Origin: Tanytarsus gracilentus
Lineage: Eukaryota > Arthropoda > Insecta > Diptera > Chironomidae
Reading direction: 5' to 3'
DNA length: 64,000 nucleotides
NCBI GenBank assembly: GCA_038502055.1
Contig: JAXRKN010000043.1
Location: 3,720,001-3,784,000 of the forward strand
Positions within the stretch are counted from its first letter, which is position 1. The number at the start of each line of letters is the position of its first letter. The translations under genes and the position numbers were made by a program. Below the pieces are notes generated by a model, which did not search any database, was not told the origin of the DNA, and saw only the letters and a list, made by a program, of their open reading frames with translations. Below are positions 25,801-39,200 of this stretch, piece by piece.

Positions 25801-27960
25801 TGGTGATTAAAAACACCAAAGTGTCTTGGTGTCAAAATCCTCTATTTTTCATTAAACACATTCACCTCCGAATGAAGTCTCAAAAAATCTATCTCATCGC
25901 ACACCGGGCATGGCCAAAAGAGAGAATTTAGATGCTTTCGAGAGTGGCGAAAGAAGAAGAAAAATTTCCATATTAAATAAAGTTTTATAGACGACGCGAC
26001 AAAAGCTGAAACCGCGCGGTCTCTCTCATCACAACATACCTATTAGCCCTGGATGATCGCGCGAGAGTGAACCGCGATGTGCTCGAAGAATGTCAATGAA
26101 AATCAATAAAAAAGAGAAGAGGAAAAATTTAAATAAACTTTTCAACTGGTGAATGATCAATAAAATGAGTTTTTATGGTTTATCATCATTGATATATGAC
26201 AGATATCGCTGCGTTGTGCTGCATTTCACCTAGCTCTCTGTGGCTACACACTCAATATCAGGTTTAATCATTAAAAACAATTTTTTTTCGTTACGCTTCG
26301 TAATCAAATTAATACCGAGTCGTGTACGCTCCGCCAATGCCCATTAACCTTGAACAGAAGAGACAACATCGAGATTTTTTTTCTACTTTCGGTATTAGCA
26401 TAGCTTTGCATAAAATTCTACAGACCTCTTTTTTTTGCTCCTCTTAATTCGGTAGCGCTCTGTTGGTGAATGAGGATTAAAATCTGATGAAGTTTTAGAA
26501 TTTTAAGATGACACAATGCCAACCTCAATGGGATTTTATTTTTGACTTTACGCTTCTTTAAAATATGAAAAAGTTTCATCAATTTTTAAAATAAATTTAA
26601 TTAATTTCCTTTTCACATTCACTTAAATTTTATTTCAAAACACATCAAAAAAGAGTAAACAAAAAATCAACCTCAAAAAATAAATTGTCAATTTCATTTG
26701 CTTTCATATCACATTATTAAGCTGCTTAATTGGTTAAGTAATGACCAAAATATCATGTCTTAATGAGATTACGGCGATGCTGATGAGAAAAAATGAGACA
26801 TTTTTATTCAATTTTGATCGGATAGCGACAAAGTTGAATATTTGTGTGTCATTTGATTATGATTATTGCATAAAGTATTAAAAAATTGATTCGATATGAG
26901 AGGGTTGACGTAATTTAAGTAAATTACATTTTTAAGGGATACACGCACATATAAAATTTAATGAATTCAATAATAAAAATGTTACGAAAAAAATTCCAAA
27001 CTTTATTACTTTTTGAATCCACGCGCAAAGCTCTAAAAATTTTTTTTAACTGTTCACAATCGCATGTGAATCCTATGTCGATGATTTATATCCATTTTCT
27101 ATCAAATTTTAATCATGTGTGCAATGGATATCATCGAGATCTCATAGTCAAGATACAAATTCGGCACTTTTCAAACTGTGAAGACTGAGAGACTAAATTT
27201 GTAAGTCGATTTTTGTGGAACTAAACACAATGAGTCGATGATCATGGCCATTCAGAAGGTTGAGATTGACCAAGGGAAGGAAAATTTAAATTTTAAAACT
27301 TCAATATTAATTAACCACCGCTCGCAGTTCCACGGCGTTAATTTAAATTTCAAATCAGATTAAAGTAGAATAAACAAATTAAAAGAAAAATTTTTGTCTT
27401 GTGTTTCTCAAATTGCGTTATATTTTATTGAAAGTAGGCACAAACATCGAGAGAGTCACCAGGAAAAAGCTACGACGAATAATATAGAAATAATAGCGGT
27501 GTTATATATCAACCTCATAAAACCATAAATTTTGCTCCAAACAAGAACTTTTTTTGTCATCTCTCGTTTTCAAAGCAAACAAAATTAAAAATTATTCTAA
27601 TTCGAACTCGTTTATTCAGTAAGAGAAAAAAATCTGTCTTGTTACCATTTTGATATTCTTTCTCCGGTCGTAAAGAGGAGTTTGATCTTAATATGGTTTT
27701 AATTAGTTGTGAATCGCTATTTTTAGTGGTATTCAAATGTGAGGACTGAAGCGAGAATGCTGCAGGTGGATTATTGCTTAATTTAATTTAGAGGAACTGA
27801 TCCGTAACATAGACGAAAAATTTGTGGAATTGAATTTTTTGAGTGGAGTTATAATAAGAATTTAATTTTTTATACATTTTCGTGGAATTAAAATTTTCAT
27901 GGATTTAATATTTTCATGAATTTTTTATTTAAAAAAATTTAAATCAAAAAATATAAAAAC

Positions 27961-28731
27961 TAGAGATCCTCACGGTTTTCACCGGTTCGGTTATAACCGG
28001 TTTTCACCGAAACTTTTAATAACCGGTTTCACCGATTTTTTTTCGGTTAACCGGTTTTGAAATCAATATATATTTTTCTGTTTTCTGAAATTCGTTTAAT
28101 TTTATTGAAAAATTACAATTAACTTTTATAAAAATTTTCATTGTTTTTATGGTTATTTGCATACACTACTCGGCAAATACTAGTATTGTGAAAAAACAGG
28201 TGCTAAAAGTCCACTAAAAGTTTTTATTTATGAGAAAACTTTTACGTTTCTCATGTATAAAAAGTTTTGTTTTATTCAATACTTTTACACTCTTTCACAA
28301 TTCAGTTTCTTTACAAGTGTGAGCAACTAAAGTGATTTATTTTAATAAAAAAGTGAAGTGAATTTTGGATTTTCGACAATGTGAGACGAAAAGAGTTACG
28401 GTAATTAATGTGAATCTATAGTAGTTTTTTAATATTTTTTGTCGTCGTTTTTCGAAAGCAAATCGTCTTGTCAGCAAGCTTCGCAATAGACTTGGAGATG
28501 AGAACATCAATACAATTGCCTTTCTGAAGTGATATTTTAGATATAAGTAAAATTAATCTTTGTTATTTAGTTTTTAAGTGTCTTAAGTTAATAAATTTTC
28601 GTTTTATATACAATTTTTTTTTCAGAAATTTAGATAAAAACTCATAACCGGTTAACCGGTGAAAACCGGTCATGAGCATTTTAAAACCGGTTAAACCGAA
28701 ATCGTGAAAACCGGTTATTTAAGGATCTCTA
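27961..28731 (+). mobile_element. Non-autonomous hAT-type DNA transposon with ACCGGTT-rich ends
   Basis: The ends are inverted: TAGAGATCCT at 27961 and its complement AGGATCTCTA ending at 28731. The flanking octamers ATAAAAAC (27953-27960) and ATAAAATC (28732-28739) agree at 7 of 8 positions, matching the 8-base target duplication of hAT elements. Both subterminal zones (27973-28062 and 28640-28715) are packed with ACCGGT/AACCGGTT words in both orientations, probable transposase-binding repeats. The interior keeps only the end of a transposase frame (28440-28532), so the copy is an internally deleted derivative. It is not self-mobile but could be mobilised by a full-length relative. Confidence 0.8.
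28440..28532 (+). pseudogene. 3' remnant of a hAT transposase (dimerisation tail)
   Basis: The frame encodes RRFSKANRLVSKLRNRL, then GDENINTIAFLK and a TGA stop at 28530-28532. The pattern FSKA-x-x-(I/L)V-x-x-x-RNRL-x-x-x-N-x-x-x-(I/L)-x-FLK is the C-terminal end of the hAT dimerisation domain. An in-frame TAG at 28422 and the lack of any upstream transposase sequence show that the rest of the gene is gone. Its place just inside the right end, on the strand reading towards that end, is as in intact hAT elements. Confidence 0.78.
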
Positions 28732-28739
28732 ATAAAATC

Positions 28740-29680
28740 GCAATTTATTTTTTAAAAGAATTCTTCACTTTTATCGCATCTTTTTTATTACACCTCTTCC
28801 CATAAAGAGTCTCAATATTAATAGTTGAGCGTCGAGCGACAACTGCAAGAATCATCAATTTATTTATTATCCGTACACTCCATTGCCCTCTTTTTTCCTG
28901 CAAAAAAGGATGCACAAAGAAATAAAAAACTTTATTATCTCCAATAAAAATGACTAATGATTTCTAAATGGAATTTTTGCTCGCGCGCGCGTGTGACGCC
29001 TCCTCAGAAGAACGAAATGAGACTCTTCATGCACATTTATTTAATAATAGTCGATCATAAAATAACAAATGTTTACATTGCTGCGCTGTAATTGCCACCA
29101 GAGGAAGGATTTTTTATCATCAAGGCAATGACAGATGGAAAGCCTTTTTTTGCTACCAGTAGAAAAGGAATCTGGAAGCTCTCAAAAGTCAATTTGTTCA
29201 CTTGAGTGCGCCGAGCGGCACAATTGAAATCGTGCCTTATCATTGAGAGCGAACGCTGGTCTAGTTCCACATCCATTCTTTCTTCTTATAACTCATTTAC
29301 ACGCGTTCACTGCATACCATTTTTTTATCTTAATGGAGAATATAAGAAAAACTCTTCTCTATAATTCTTGCCGAGGTGTCTTCCCATACTTTATGCTCTG
29401 TGAATTATCATTAATGCTCACCGCTTACTCAACGCTATGGCATAAGAATTAAAATGTTGAGAGAGTTAAAATAATTATAGATAAGCAACCAAACTTGCTT
29501 GGAATTTGTTCACTTTAATCTATTACATAATCACGAGTTGAGCATAAAGTGAAAAAGTGGTTTTTAAACTCTGCTATTTGCTACTTAATCTCAACAGCTA
29601 CTTTTTTTGATGGATTTTCTACAACGTGAAGTTGAAGGTGGATATTAAGCTTAGCACTTATGATTATATGGAGTTTATTG
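28740..29680. other. Intergenic spacer between two transposon copies
   Basis: AT-rich sequence with no supportable gene, RNA or clear repeat. A short CGCGCGCG run lies at about 28981-28989. Confidence 0.5.
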
Positions 29681-29736
29681 GATTAAAAGGGGGTAAAGAC
29701 AAAAAAGCCAATGACAAAAAAGCCAGGACATTTTTA

Positions 29737-29925
29737 GACATTTTGGCCAATGGTATGGACATTTTGGCCAATAGCATGGACATTTTGGCCAATAGCATGG
29801 ACATTTTGGCCAATGGTATGGACATTTTGGCCAATAGCATGGACATTTTGGCCAATAGCATGGACATTTTGGCCAATAGCATGGACATTTTGGCCAATAG
29901 CATAGACATTTTGGCCAACAATTTA
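29737..29925 (+). repeat. Left-arm tandem array, nine 21-base units
   Basis: The unit begins GACATTTTGGCCAATAGCAT. It contains the palindrome TTGGCCAA and the CCAAT pentamer. Units 1 and 4 carry GGT where the others carry AGC, and the innermost unit has diverged. Because 21 is divisible by three and the unit lacks stops, the array is open in several frames (for example repeated DILANSM); this is not evidence for a protein. Confidence 0.93.
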
Positions 29926-30456
29926 TAATTGGATGTGCATTTGTAATAAAAAAAAATCTCCATGTTTGAGAGTAGATTACTCCATAACTATGAATGCTAG
30001 ATAGTTCATGTTATACATCAATAGATGCGGAGTAAAAAGTTCTATTAACAAAAAATTCAACATGAATTTCGTTAATGTAAAAAACATGAGAAAAACCCAA
30101 AATACAGGCAAAAAGTAATTCTTAAAAATTTTCCGTATTGGCCGGATAAAATATTTTTCAAATAAATTTAATGATCAATACATTATGTTACCCTCATTTA
30201 TTTTTTTCAGCATAGAAAAAATTTGATTCTTGATAGTTTATTATTTTGGCAAGTTTAAAAGCAGGTGAGGGATTTGATTTCTTTTTGTTACAATGCCGCA
30301 AAGAGAGATTAGAGAATTTATCAAAAGTTTTTTGTTAATATAACTTTTTACTCCGCATCTATTGATGTATAACATGAACTATCTAGCATTCATAGTTATG
30401 GAGTAATCTACTCTCAAACATGGAGATTTTTTTTATTACAAATGCACATCCAATTA

Positions 30457-30645
30457 TAAATTGTTGGCCAAAATGTCTATGCTATTGGCCAAAATGTCCA
30501 TACCATTGGCCAAAATGTCCATGCTATTGGCCAAAATGTCCATGCTATTGGCCAAAATGTCCATGCTATTGGCCAAAATGTCCATGCTATTGGCCAAAAT
30601 GTCCATGCTATTGGCCAAAATGTCCATACCATTGGCCAAAATGTC
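30457..30645 (-). repeat. Right-arm tandem array, nine 21-base units in inverted orientation
   Basis: These are the same units as in the left arm, on the other strand. Counted from the outer end, GGT variants are units 1 and 7 instead of 1 and 4; the two innermost units match those of the left arm. The arms therefore share an origin but have rearranged their units since. Confidence 0.93.
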
Positions 30646-33600
30646 TTGGCTTTTTTGTCATTGGCTTTTTTGTACACGCGTCGATTAAAAGGCGTTTTTT
30701 GCAGAAATAACTTTTGCAATTTTCAACATTCAGGTTTGGGTTTTTAAAAATAAAATGAATGTGTTTTCTTTAGATGTTGACTTACTTAGAGTAAAATTTA
30801 AAATAATTTCTACAAAAAGTTCTTTATCTCTCACAAGTCTAATCCATAGATTTTTATTTATCCTTAAGGTCAATTTTTTCATTGAGGGTCATTGTTATGA
30901 ATTATTTTATTACTGTAACATTTCCATCCTCCCAAGCTAATTTGAACACAAAAAAAGCATGTTCAGTAATTTCTCATCAAAAAACCGTTTCACATTTAAG
31001 AAGGAGAAATGTTCTTGTCGTTGTGTAATAAATACATAAAAAATGAAGAATAATAAGAGGAGATGATGATGTTGCTATATGCGCCTCATGAGAGAACAAA
31101 AAATAATAAAATAAAGAAAAGAGAAAGAAGAAGAAGGAGCAGAAATATTATGACAAATTTTTATTGTTGTGTGCCCGCTTTCCAGTAGAAATTGTTTGTT
31201 ATTAAAAAAATTTATATGAATGTGCCGCATTTTGCTCAAACAATAAAGAGCGAAAGGTAACATGCCTCAATTCAACCTCAGCTAAATAATAATAAAAAAT
31301 ATAACAATAAATGATAAATAATCTCGCTTGTTTGTTGTCCAAAACTCTCTTTCGAGTGAGAGGAGGGGCAGTAAAAAATTCAATTGAAGTTGCTGGCGAA
31401 TAAGTTAATCAAACGTGTTTATGCGTCGTCGTTGCATGCAACAGTTTGATAAATTGATATAATGGCTATCATCGCGGGCTCGTTGAAAGAACAAGCGAAA
31501 AACTGGAATTTTACGAAAACTTTTTTTGCAACTCTTCATGAAGCGATCCATCAATTGTGTGTGAATGTAATTTTTGAAGATTGCAAAAAAAAAGATGAAA
31601 AATTTCTTTCAATTTGCGAGTTTAATTTTTCATTTCATTATTGGTTAATTGCCGATTGAATTTTGGGATCTTTTTAAAATTTTGATAATTTTTAACCCCA
31701 CTTTCTACTTAGTTTTTTCGATGCGCTAATGTGTGTTTACATTGCAATGCGAAGATTCCGAGATGCCGCGGAATTTCACATCAATTGAAAGTGGAAATAA
31801 ATATTGCAGACGAGCGAGAAGAATGAGAGGAGAAAAAATGTTTGAAAACACGATTTCGGGAATTTTTATGGAGCTGTTTTTGGGCATCCTCTCTCTCCCA
31901 GCTCAGCGCGCTTGTTTGCTCAAAAAGCGAGCATACAAGAGGAGGAAAAACAATTAACTTTTTCTTGAAGACGATGCCCGAGTGAGATTCATAAATTGCG
32001 TGACAAATTTTAAGGCCATTATTTGCCTTTCAAGTGCACTCGCCAAACATGACAAAAGCCATGAAAAAGACCAAAAGAGAATTCTATCAGAAGAGAGCGA
32101 GAAAATCAAATAAATAATTGGTTTGTGTTGCAGTTAACGTTCCTTTGTGTCTCGCGCAGAAAAATAAAAATTGTGTGTGCCTCACAGTCGCCCGCAAAAA
32201 AAACCTTTGCGATTAAATTTTTCGCGGTTCGTAAAATCGCCTTACTTAATTTTTTTTGTGTGTGTTTGGCGATCGTGCTTAAAAAATGTGATGAAAGGCA
32301 ATGGCGAGAAAAGGAATCCGCAGTAAAATCCCCACGAGAAATGATTGAAAGGAAATTTTTGTCAGCGAACCCTCGTCAGTCATCTAGTCGCTTTTTTATT
32401 GGGGTCGATTTTTAAGAATTTTAACCTTTTTTAGAAAAAAAAAATTGATTGTGTTGACTATACTCAAGTCTTTTTGACAAGTTTCTTGATGAAGTAAATT
32501 GAGGGAAAATTAATAAGTTGATCACCATCGAATAGTTTATTATAAAATATATTTCCGATCTCATCTGGAGACGCATCATAAAAATTTTACGAGTTTCTCA
32601 TTTCCTATCGCACAAAATTATTTTTTCACATAAAAAAATATAAAACAGCAGATGATTTTGGTGTATTTTGTATCGAAACCGAAATGAACATATAAAAACT
32701 TGTTAAAGAGGAATGCATTTGAAAACAAATTGATATTTTTGCCCTTTTTTGGCCTTCCTCACACGATCAGAGCAGGTGCAGATTTGCAATGTAATGGACT
32801 TGAGAGCTTGTTTAGGACGCAACGCTTCCCTTCCTCTCATAATTATGATGTTCTTTAGTGTTCACTCGCCGTGCAACATTTAATTCATTTAGGTATCATC
32901 ATAATTTATTGTGCGCTCGCGATATGTCGGAATAAAAAAAGTTTTCCTTCTTAACTGACTTTTATTACTCACAAGATGAGATTATCATTGACAAGATATC
33001 TTGTCATTACTGTTTAAATGGAGTAAGTGAGGGGTTTTTGAGTGCGAGAGCGAAAAAACAATTATGACAAAAGAAATTTTCTTCTCGTTAGCAGAAGAGG
33101 AAGAAAACATTTGGAAGTCTGAAGCGTGTGTACTTGTGATGTGAAGAAATAAACAGAAAATACAGTTAAATTAAAATTTGTTAATTTTATTAATGGTTTT
33201 TAAATTTTACAATTAATTTTTGTCAATTGATTAAAATATGTTAATTGAGTCTAAAAATTTCAATCTCATCTTTATTTTAATAATTTATATTTAAACGCTC
33301 TTAAAAGCCATAAAAATTAAACATGAAGTTGTAAACATTTCAGCACATAAAAAGAACACTTTATAAATTGCTATTCAAGAAAATAAATATTAAAAATAAT
33401 TCTTGCACCTACTTTAACTGTTGAAGTAGCTTCAATGAAGATACAAATATAGAAACAATTCGTAACTTTATATCATCATTATTATAGTTACGATACGACG
33501 GTAATAAAATGTGAGGAAAAATGTCCGATAAGTATGCAGTTATAGATTTCTTAATGGCCTGTTATACCAACATTATTTAAATAAAATAAATTGTAAGAAT

Positions 33601-36096
33601 TTAAATAAATTTTTGAATAAAAAGAATTTTTTAAAATCCACATGGCGTTAAATTTTTTTCTAAATTACAAAATCACTTCATCACACTGTGTGCGATCACA
33701 TGAGTTTACTGCTCACTGCAGTTTGCAATTGGCAATCAATATCACACGCTGAGTCGCGGATGATGCAAAAAATGATTTTCATAATTTAATTTAATTTCAT
33801 AATTTTCTGTTGGCAGATTCTTCGTTATATGCACAAACTCATCGCACCACCAATGAGCATTTAATAATTTCGCATTTATCATTGAAATGAGAGAAATTCC
33901 ATGTGAAGGATTACATTCATAAATCAGCTGCAGCGTGCAAGAAGAAAAAATTCACTTTGAGATACTTGCGCGAGAGAAAGAATCCTGAGCACTTCTCACC
34001 GATCAAGTTTTTTTATTTTACTTTTTTTCGGTCCTCTCGCAAGAACAAGTAAGAAGAAATTCGATATGGCAATTTCACGATGGGCTCGAAATATGTGAAA
34101 TGCAAATAAACGGCTGCATTTAACTCGATTTTAAAATGTAATCTCACTGATTCGAGGCATTTTGCACCTTAATAATTTCACTTAATGCGCTTCACATGAT
34201 TTACGTGCTCATATTGCAACTGCGATGGAATTTCATGAAATTCAATTTGGAGATGTGAATTACTTGCGATGATCGAGTGACTAACAAAATTTTCCGCCAT
34301 TTTAAACAAAATTCTTCAAACTCGAAAACAATCCAAATAATTTTTTTCCCACTTAAAACTTCTAGTTTGCGCATTCGACTATGAAGTGTGGCGAAGTGTT
34401 CATTTTGATGATGGTGAGAATGAAGAGTTTAGAATTATGTACGGAAATACGAATTGATATGCTTATGAGTGGAAGAACAAGCGAAAAGAAATTAGTTTCG
34501 CATTAAAAAAATTAACATTACAAAAAAGTTTAATTAAGCATTTGAAGTTTTTTTTAAAAAGTCCTCAACTTAATTTGCAATTTATTTATTACTTGATCAT
34601 CCGATCGCTCCAATTTCCAATTCTTGTTTTTGCTTCGTGTTTAGCATTTATTTGATAAATTCGAGCGCAACAGCAGCATTCAAGCTTGAAATTGAAAAAA
34701 GATAAGAAAATTGCCGTTTATGTTTTAGCTTAATTGCCACCTTTCAGCAACACCACACCGGTGTAATATCGACCACCTGAGAAAAATAGCAAGCACCATA
34801 TCGCTCCGCTCTCCCGCTTTTTGTGCTAATTGCAGCGAGAAAAAAGAATTGAGAGAGAAGTTAAAAGAAGAAGAAAAACGTGTTGATTTGAAAATTTGCG
34901 AACAAAAATTAAAATTGAAAACAGAAAAAATAAAACATATACTCAACGATATAATATCAGACCTAAAAAAGTAATTGCTGTTGGGGAGTTTTTGCAAAAA
35001 AAACACTAAGAGAAATATTTTTTATTTTTATTTTTTTATGTGATTTAAATCGTTAATTTCTCCAATTTTTCGCTAATTTTTTGTTAAAAATTTCTTTTAG
35101 TGTTAATTTAAAAAAAAAACGAGGCGATAATGGCAGTTCTTCGCGTAGCCATGAAGAAAATAAACTCCAATCATTATTTACAATGTGTTTACAACAACGA
35201 CGATGAGAGTCAAAAGAAGAATGCCGTAAACTTCCTCCCCGAAAAAAAAAGAATTATAAAAAAATAAAAACAACAACTGAACAAAAAAAACATGTTACAA
35301 CGCTGGTTATCCATTAGTCGACGACCGAAAAAAAGGTAAAATAAAAATATGTGTAACACGTTAATGATGGCAAAATTTTTTATATTTCTCTCACACTCAC
35401 ATGACGACGACGACACACATGGCTCGAGAGAGAACATGCGAGTACAAATTTATGTGTATGCAAAAAATTTGCACATTTGGCTTCAAGCAGCGAGTTGTAA
35501 TTTCGTAAGAATTATTATTGACCATCAAATATTAACTGCGACTGCTGCCGACACCGCTGATTCTCAATTGTAAGGCTGATGATTTTTCTTATGCTCGTTA
35601 AGTTTCAATATAAATCAATGTAATTCAATGTTGTTGACATTTTTCAAACCCTCCCTCGCCCTACCCTCAATTTTTATGACTCTATCGAGCTCGCGAAAAA
35701 AAATAAACTATTGACAGTTGATTGAAATGAAAATTATAACTTCGTGTGACTGAATGTCTTTCAATAGAGCTCATAATAACAACAATAGTCACACATTGCA
35801 TGGATAAATAAAATAAATTTTTGATCGATTGGAAGTGAAATAAAAAAAATTTAACCACTGTTTAGAGGAAGAAATATCGTCGATGACCTTTTGCGCTTGA
35901 CATCATCGGTCGTGACGCCATTTTTATCTTTTCGCTTCACATTTCAACACCACGAATTGCAAGTGAGCGTTAAATAAAATAGCAGCGCCCGATAGTGCTT
36001 ATTAAATAGTAAGAAGAAATAACATTTAATGAAAAATTGTGAAAAAAACATTCCACACAAACACCTACCGTTTTTCATGGCCACTGCCGCAAAATG

Positions 36097-36200
36097 CAAG
36101 GAGATAAAATTTTTGAATTCAATTTTTTAAAATTTAGTTTTTAAAATCTAAATTTCAACAGATTTTTTTTAATTTAAAGTTTTTTAATTTCCATCCCTTG
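36097..36200. repeat. 104-base AT-rich segment with inverted CAAGG-type ends
   Basis: The left end is CAAGGAGATAAAATTTTTG. The complement of the right end is CAAGGGATGGAAATTAAAA. The interior is nearly pure A/T (ATTTAAAAT-like). It resembles the segments at 62335 and 25684. This could be a miniature inverted-repeat element; no target duplication is clear. Confidence 0.45.
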
Positions 36201-39200
36201 CCTTCAATTTATGAACATAACGAGAGAGTGCAAAGAAGTTAATAATAGATCAATTGAATCGCTCATTGCGGAACGTTATTCGCATTTTAAAGAAAATTCT
36301 CTTCGACTATCTGGAGCGTAGCGGGTAGGAGAAGAAGCGAAAAGCACTTAAGTATATCGCACATCCATATCACATAACAATTTTTAGCAATTTTCAAATT
36401 GCTCACATACTTACATGCTCGTTATGAAGCATCATTATAATGATTATTATTGAATAAAAGCTAGAAAATAAAAATCGTGAAATTTATTAATGCTTTCGAA
36501 GTTTTCGCCGACGTCTCATCTCATTATTTTTCTAAACTTTTTTGTGTGATAAATTCAATAAGAAATTTTTTTCTAATATTCAATTAAAATTCAAAGCGTG
36601 AAAAATGGGATTTTGGAATTATTGAATTGAATTGAGATGGTAATAAATGTGACAATGGATGGTAAATTATATTTTAAAAAATTATTCTCCATCTCTTGTA
36701 ACTTTTTTTATAATTTTTTGCTTCCAAGTTTCAGTTCACTTTGAAACCGTCATCATCACAAATCATCACATAGTTAAATGTTAAATAATTTGTTCGCTTA
36801 ATTAATATCGACAACAATTGGGGAAGAGGGGGGAAAAAAGTCTAAAGACACGATGACGAGTCAAAAGTTATTGAATTAAATTTATATCGACAAAGAATTA
36901 AACTGAATGAAAGACATAACAATTGAAACGTGCAGCATGAAGATGATGGGTTCTGTAAGACTTTTTTTCGCCCGGCTGTTAATGAAAGATTTCATTTTCG
37001 CGCTCCCCTCTCGGCATCTTTTCATGAAAATTGAATTCGTGTCCAATCTTACCTGTTTATTATTATTTTGTGCCATAAACTTTTATAACTTTTTGAATGA
37101 TTTTTTGTTGAGAGTATAAAATTAAGGTAATTAAGTACGATGTGAGAAGTCCAATAGAGTTCAATTAAGAAGGTTTTTTTGAAGAATTTTAATTTTATTC
37201 TTTGACTTTTCACGCCGCAACATTTAACTACAATTTCAAGCCGTGTGGATGTTCCCATGAAAAATGATTATTTAAAAGGCTTCCGCGGCTACTTGAATTC
37301 TATACAAGACAATGTTCTATTTCAATGAATAGTAGAAAAGATGAATGTACTTTGCGGGCGCTTCAAGCGATGCGTGAATGAAAAGAAATTGCAACCTGAC
37401 AAGAAGAGATTTTTTTTGATGAGTTGAATTTCATTAAAGCAGAAATTTAAATCCATGAGATTTTATATAAAAGCTTTGATCTCAACCATTTAACCTAAAT
37501 TCTATCAAAACGTTTTCCTCAAATTTTATCATCATATGCAATATTCATGTGACAAAGTCAACCGTATGGTTTCAGTTCCATTCGCAAATATGACAATTGT
37601 CCTCTTTCTCAATCTCACATAAAAGCTTTTGTTATCGTGGAATTGAGCGGAAATAAGCTTTTCCATTTTTGCTCAGTTGACTCAATTTCATTTTTATTAC
37701 ACACACAATTAAGTCGCAAGCATAAAGATGAAAATTCTTTTATCCTTTTTTTTCTCTTCTCTGCATGGAATTTAATTTTCCATGTGCTGCATTCGACTTA
37801 TTATCGTCATTAAATAAATTTTATCTCACGGTGAATTTTTGCCATTTGAATTTAAATAGAAAATAATTCCGGAAAGAATCGTTTCATCCCTCCCGAGGAC
37901 AGAGAATGAAGAATTTTATTGTTCTCGTATTGCATTTTTCTTTCGCTTAATTTTCCGCCAGTTTTCACATTTTCATACAAAATGAAATGGCAAAGGAATC
38001 AACTTCCTATCTTGCTATGAATATGCTGAAAATTCTGTGAATGTAAATTTTGTATAATGTTAGTGGAAATTGTGCAAAATATTATGTGGACTTTAAATTA
38101 TTTTTGTGTCATTTTGCGTTGCTTGTAAAATTAAATAAATTTTTTGTTTTGATCTCGTTTCCACTCAGGATTTCACATCGTCATTATAAAAAATAATAAA
38201 AACCAGACAAACGCTTGATTTGACTTCATCACACTCCTCCTCGAGGCTAAACATGCTTCCTCTTAAATGATTCTGCATTGCTGTTGGGATTTTGAAAATT
38301 AAAATCAACATTTACAGATTTTCTTGATATTCTTTCCTCCGCCGCCAATTACTTACTGGTTTGTTGTGTGTGCCTTTTTTAATTCAATAGCGATGCATCA
38401 TTTTCTATAAACATCATTTAAGAAAATTACTAAGCATCTCAGTCTATGTACATACAATGATTATAATAACATATTACACCGCCAGTTTTCTTATGTTACA
38501 AAAATTTGAATTCTCTCATGAAAAATATATTTTCAAAGGAGGTCCATTGGAAGAAAAAAAATGAAATAATAATCTCACACACGGATAATTATGGACTTTT
38601 TTACCAATGGGAAATATTATCATTAAACTTTTAAGAATGAGATGATTGTGGTTATTATTTAATATTTTTCGACTTGCTAATGAGGTGTACATTGCCTTTT
38701 AATTTGATGAACATAGAAAGAATTTTGGCATTAAAGAATATTGAAAAATTATCAATTATTGGGTTAACAATGATAATTTTGGGGTTATTATTTTTTTGCC
38801 AACGTGGTTCGTGATTTTTTAAGATAACAACTTCATCAAAATACTCCAAGTCTTTATCATCACCAGGCATTCATTAATTATTCCAAATATTTTTCATCCG
38901 AGCCCTTAATTATGATTATGACTAATTATGGACATTTAATACACACAACAGTCATAATAATGATCAAGAAATTTGTATAAATCCCATTAAAGCAATCTGA
39001 ATTTCCTTCCCAGTTTTATAAAATATATCGAGAGCAGCAACAAAAATAAATCATCAAGTTGTTAAACATCGAAAAATGTCTCTCGAATGCAGAAAGAAAT
39101 TTATGAATGAAAGAGAAATATTTAATGAGCGAGAGAGAAAGAAAATTTGCATAAATTTTTGATGTTTGAGTTTTTCGAGCAAACTTTTCATCATTGACAA

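Larger units (their letters stand above)
20564..27960. other. Toll 5' flank and gene-free intergenic region
   Basis: The first 2 kb upstream of the Toll start is T-rich. It contains a locally less AT-rich patch at about 20700-20890 that could be 5' leader or promoter sequence, but no core promoter could be placed with confidence. No protein-coding gene is supported further on. A GAGAGAGAGAGA tract lies at 24967-24979. A 27-base tandem duplication at 22268-22312 and an AT-rich segment starting CAAGGGTTGAAAAC at 25684 are listed separately. Confidence 0.55.
29691..30682. mobile_element. Foldback-like DNA element with long inverted arms made partly of tandem repeats
   Basis: Two arms in inverted orientation, about 29699-30055 and 30328-30673, enclose a spacer of about 270 bases. 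From outside in, each arm has a doubled ACAAAAAAGCCA-type end, nine 21-base repeats, and about 130 bases of unique sequence ending GATGCGGAGTAAAAAGTT. A 10-base direct repeat GATTAAAAGG flanks the element at 29681-29690 and 30683-30692 and is a good candidate target-site duplication. This plan matches Drosophila Foldback elements, which have long inverted arms built of short tandem repeats and 9-base duplications. The outermost 8-16 bases of the two ends match poorly, so the exact terminus is uncertain. The spacer contains no coding frame, so the element is non-autonomous. Confidence 0.75.

Noticed and set aside
29626..30710. Frames with repeated DILANSM, LLAKMSM and YWPKCPC
   Set aside because: They arise from the stop-free 21-base repeats of the Foldback arms and appear on both strands.
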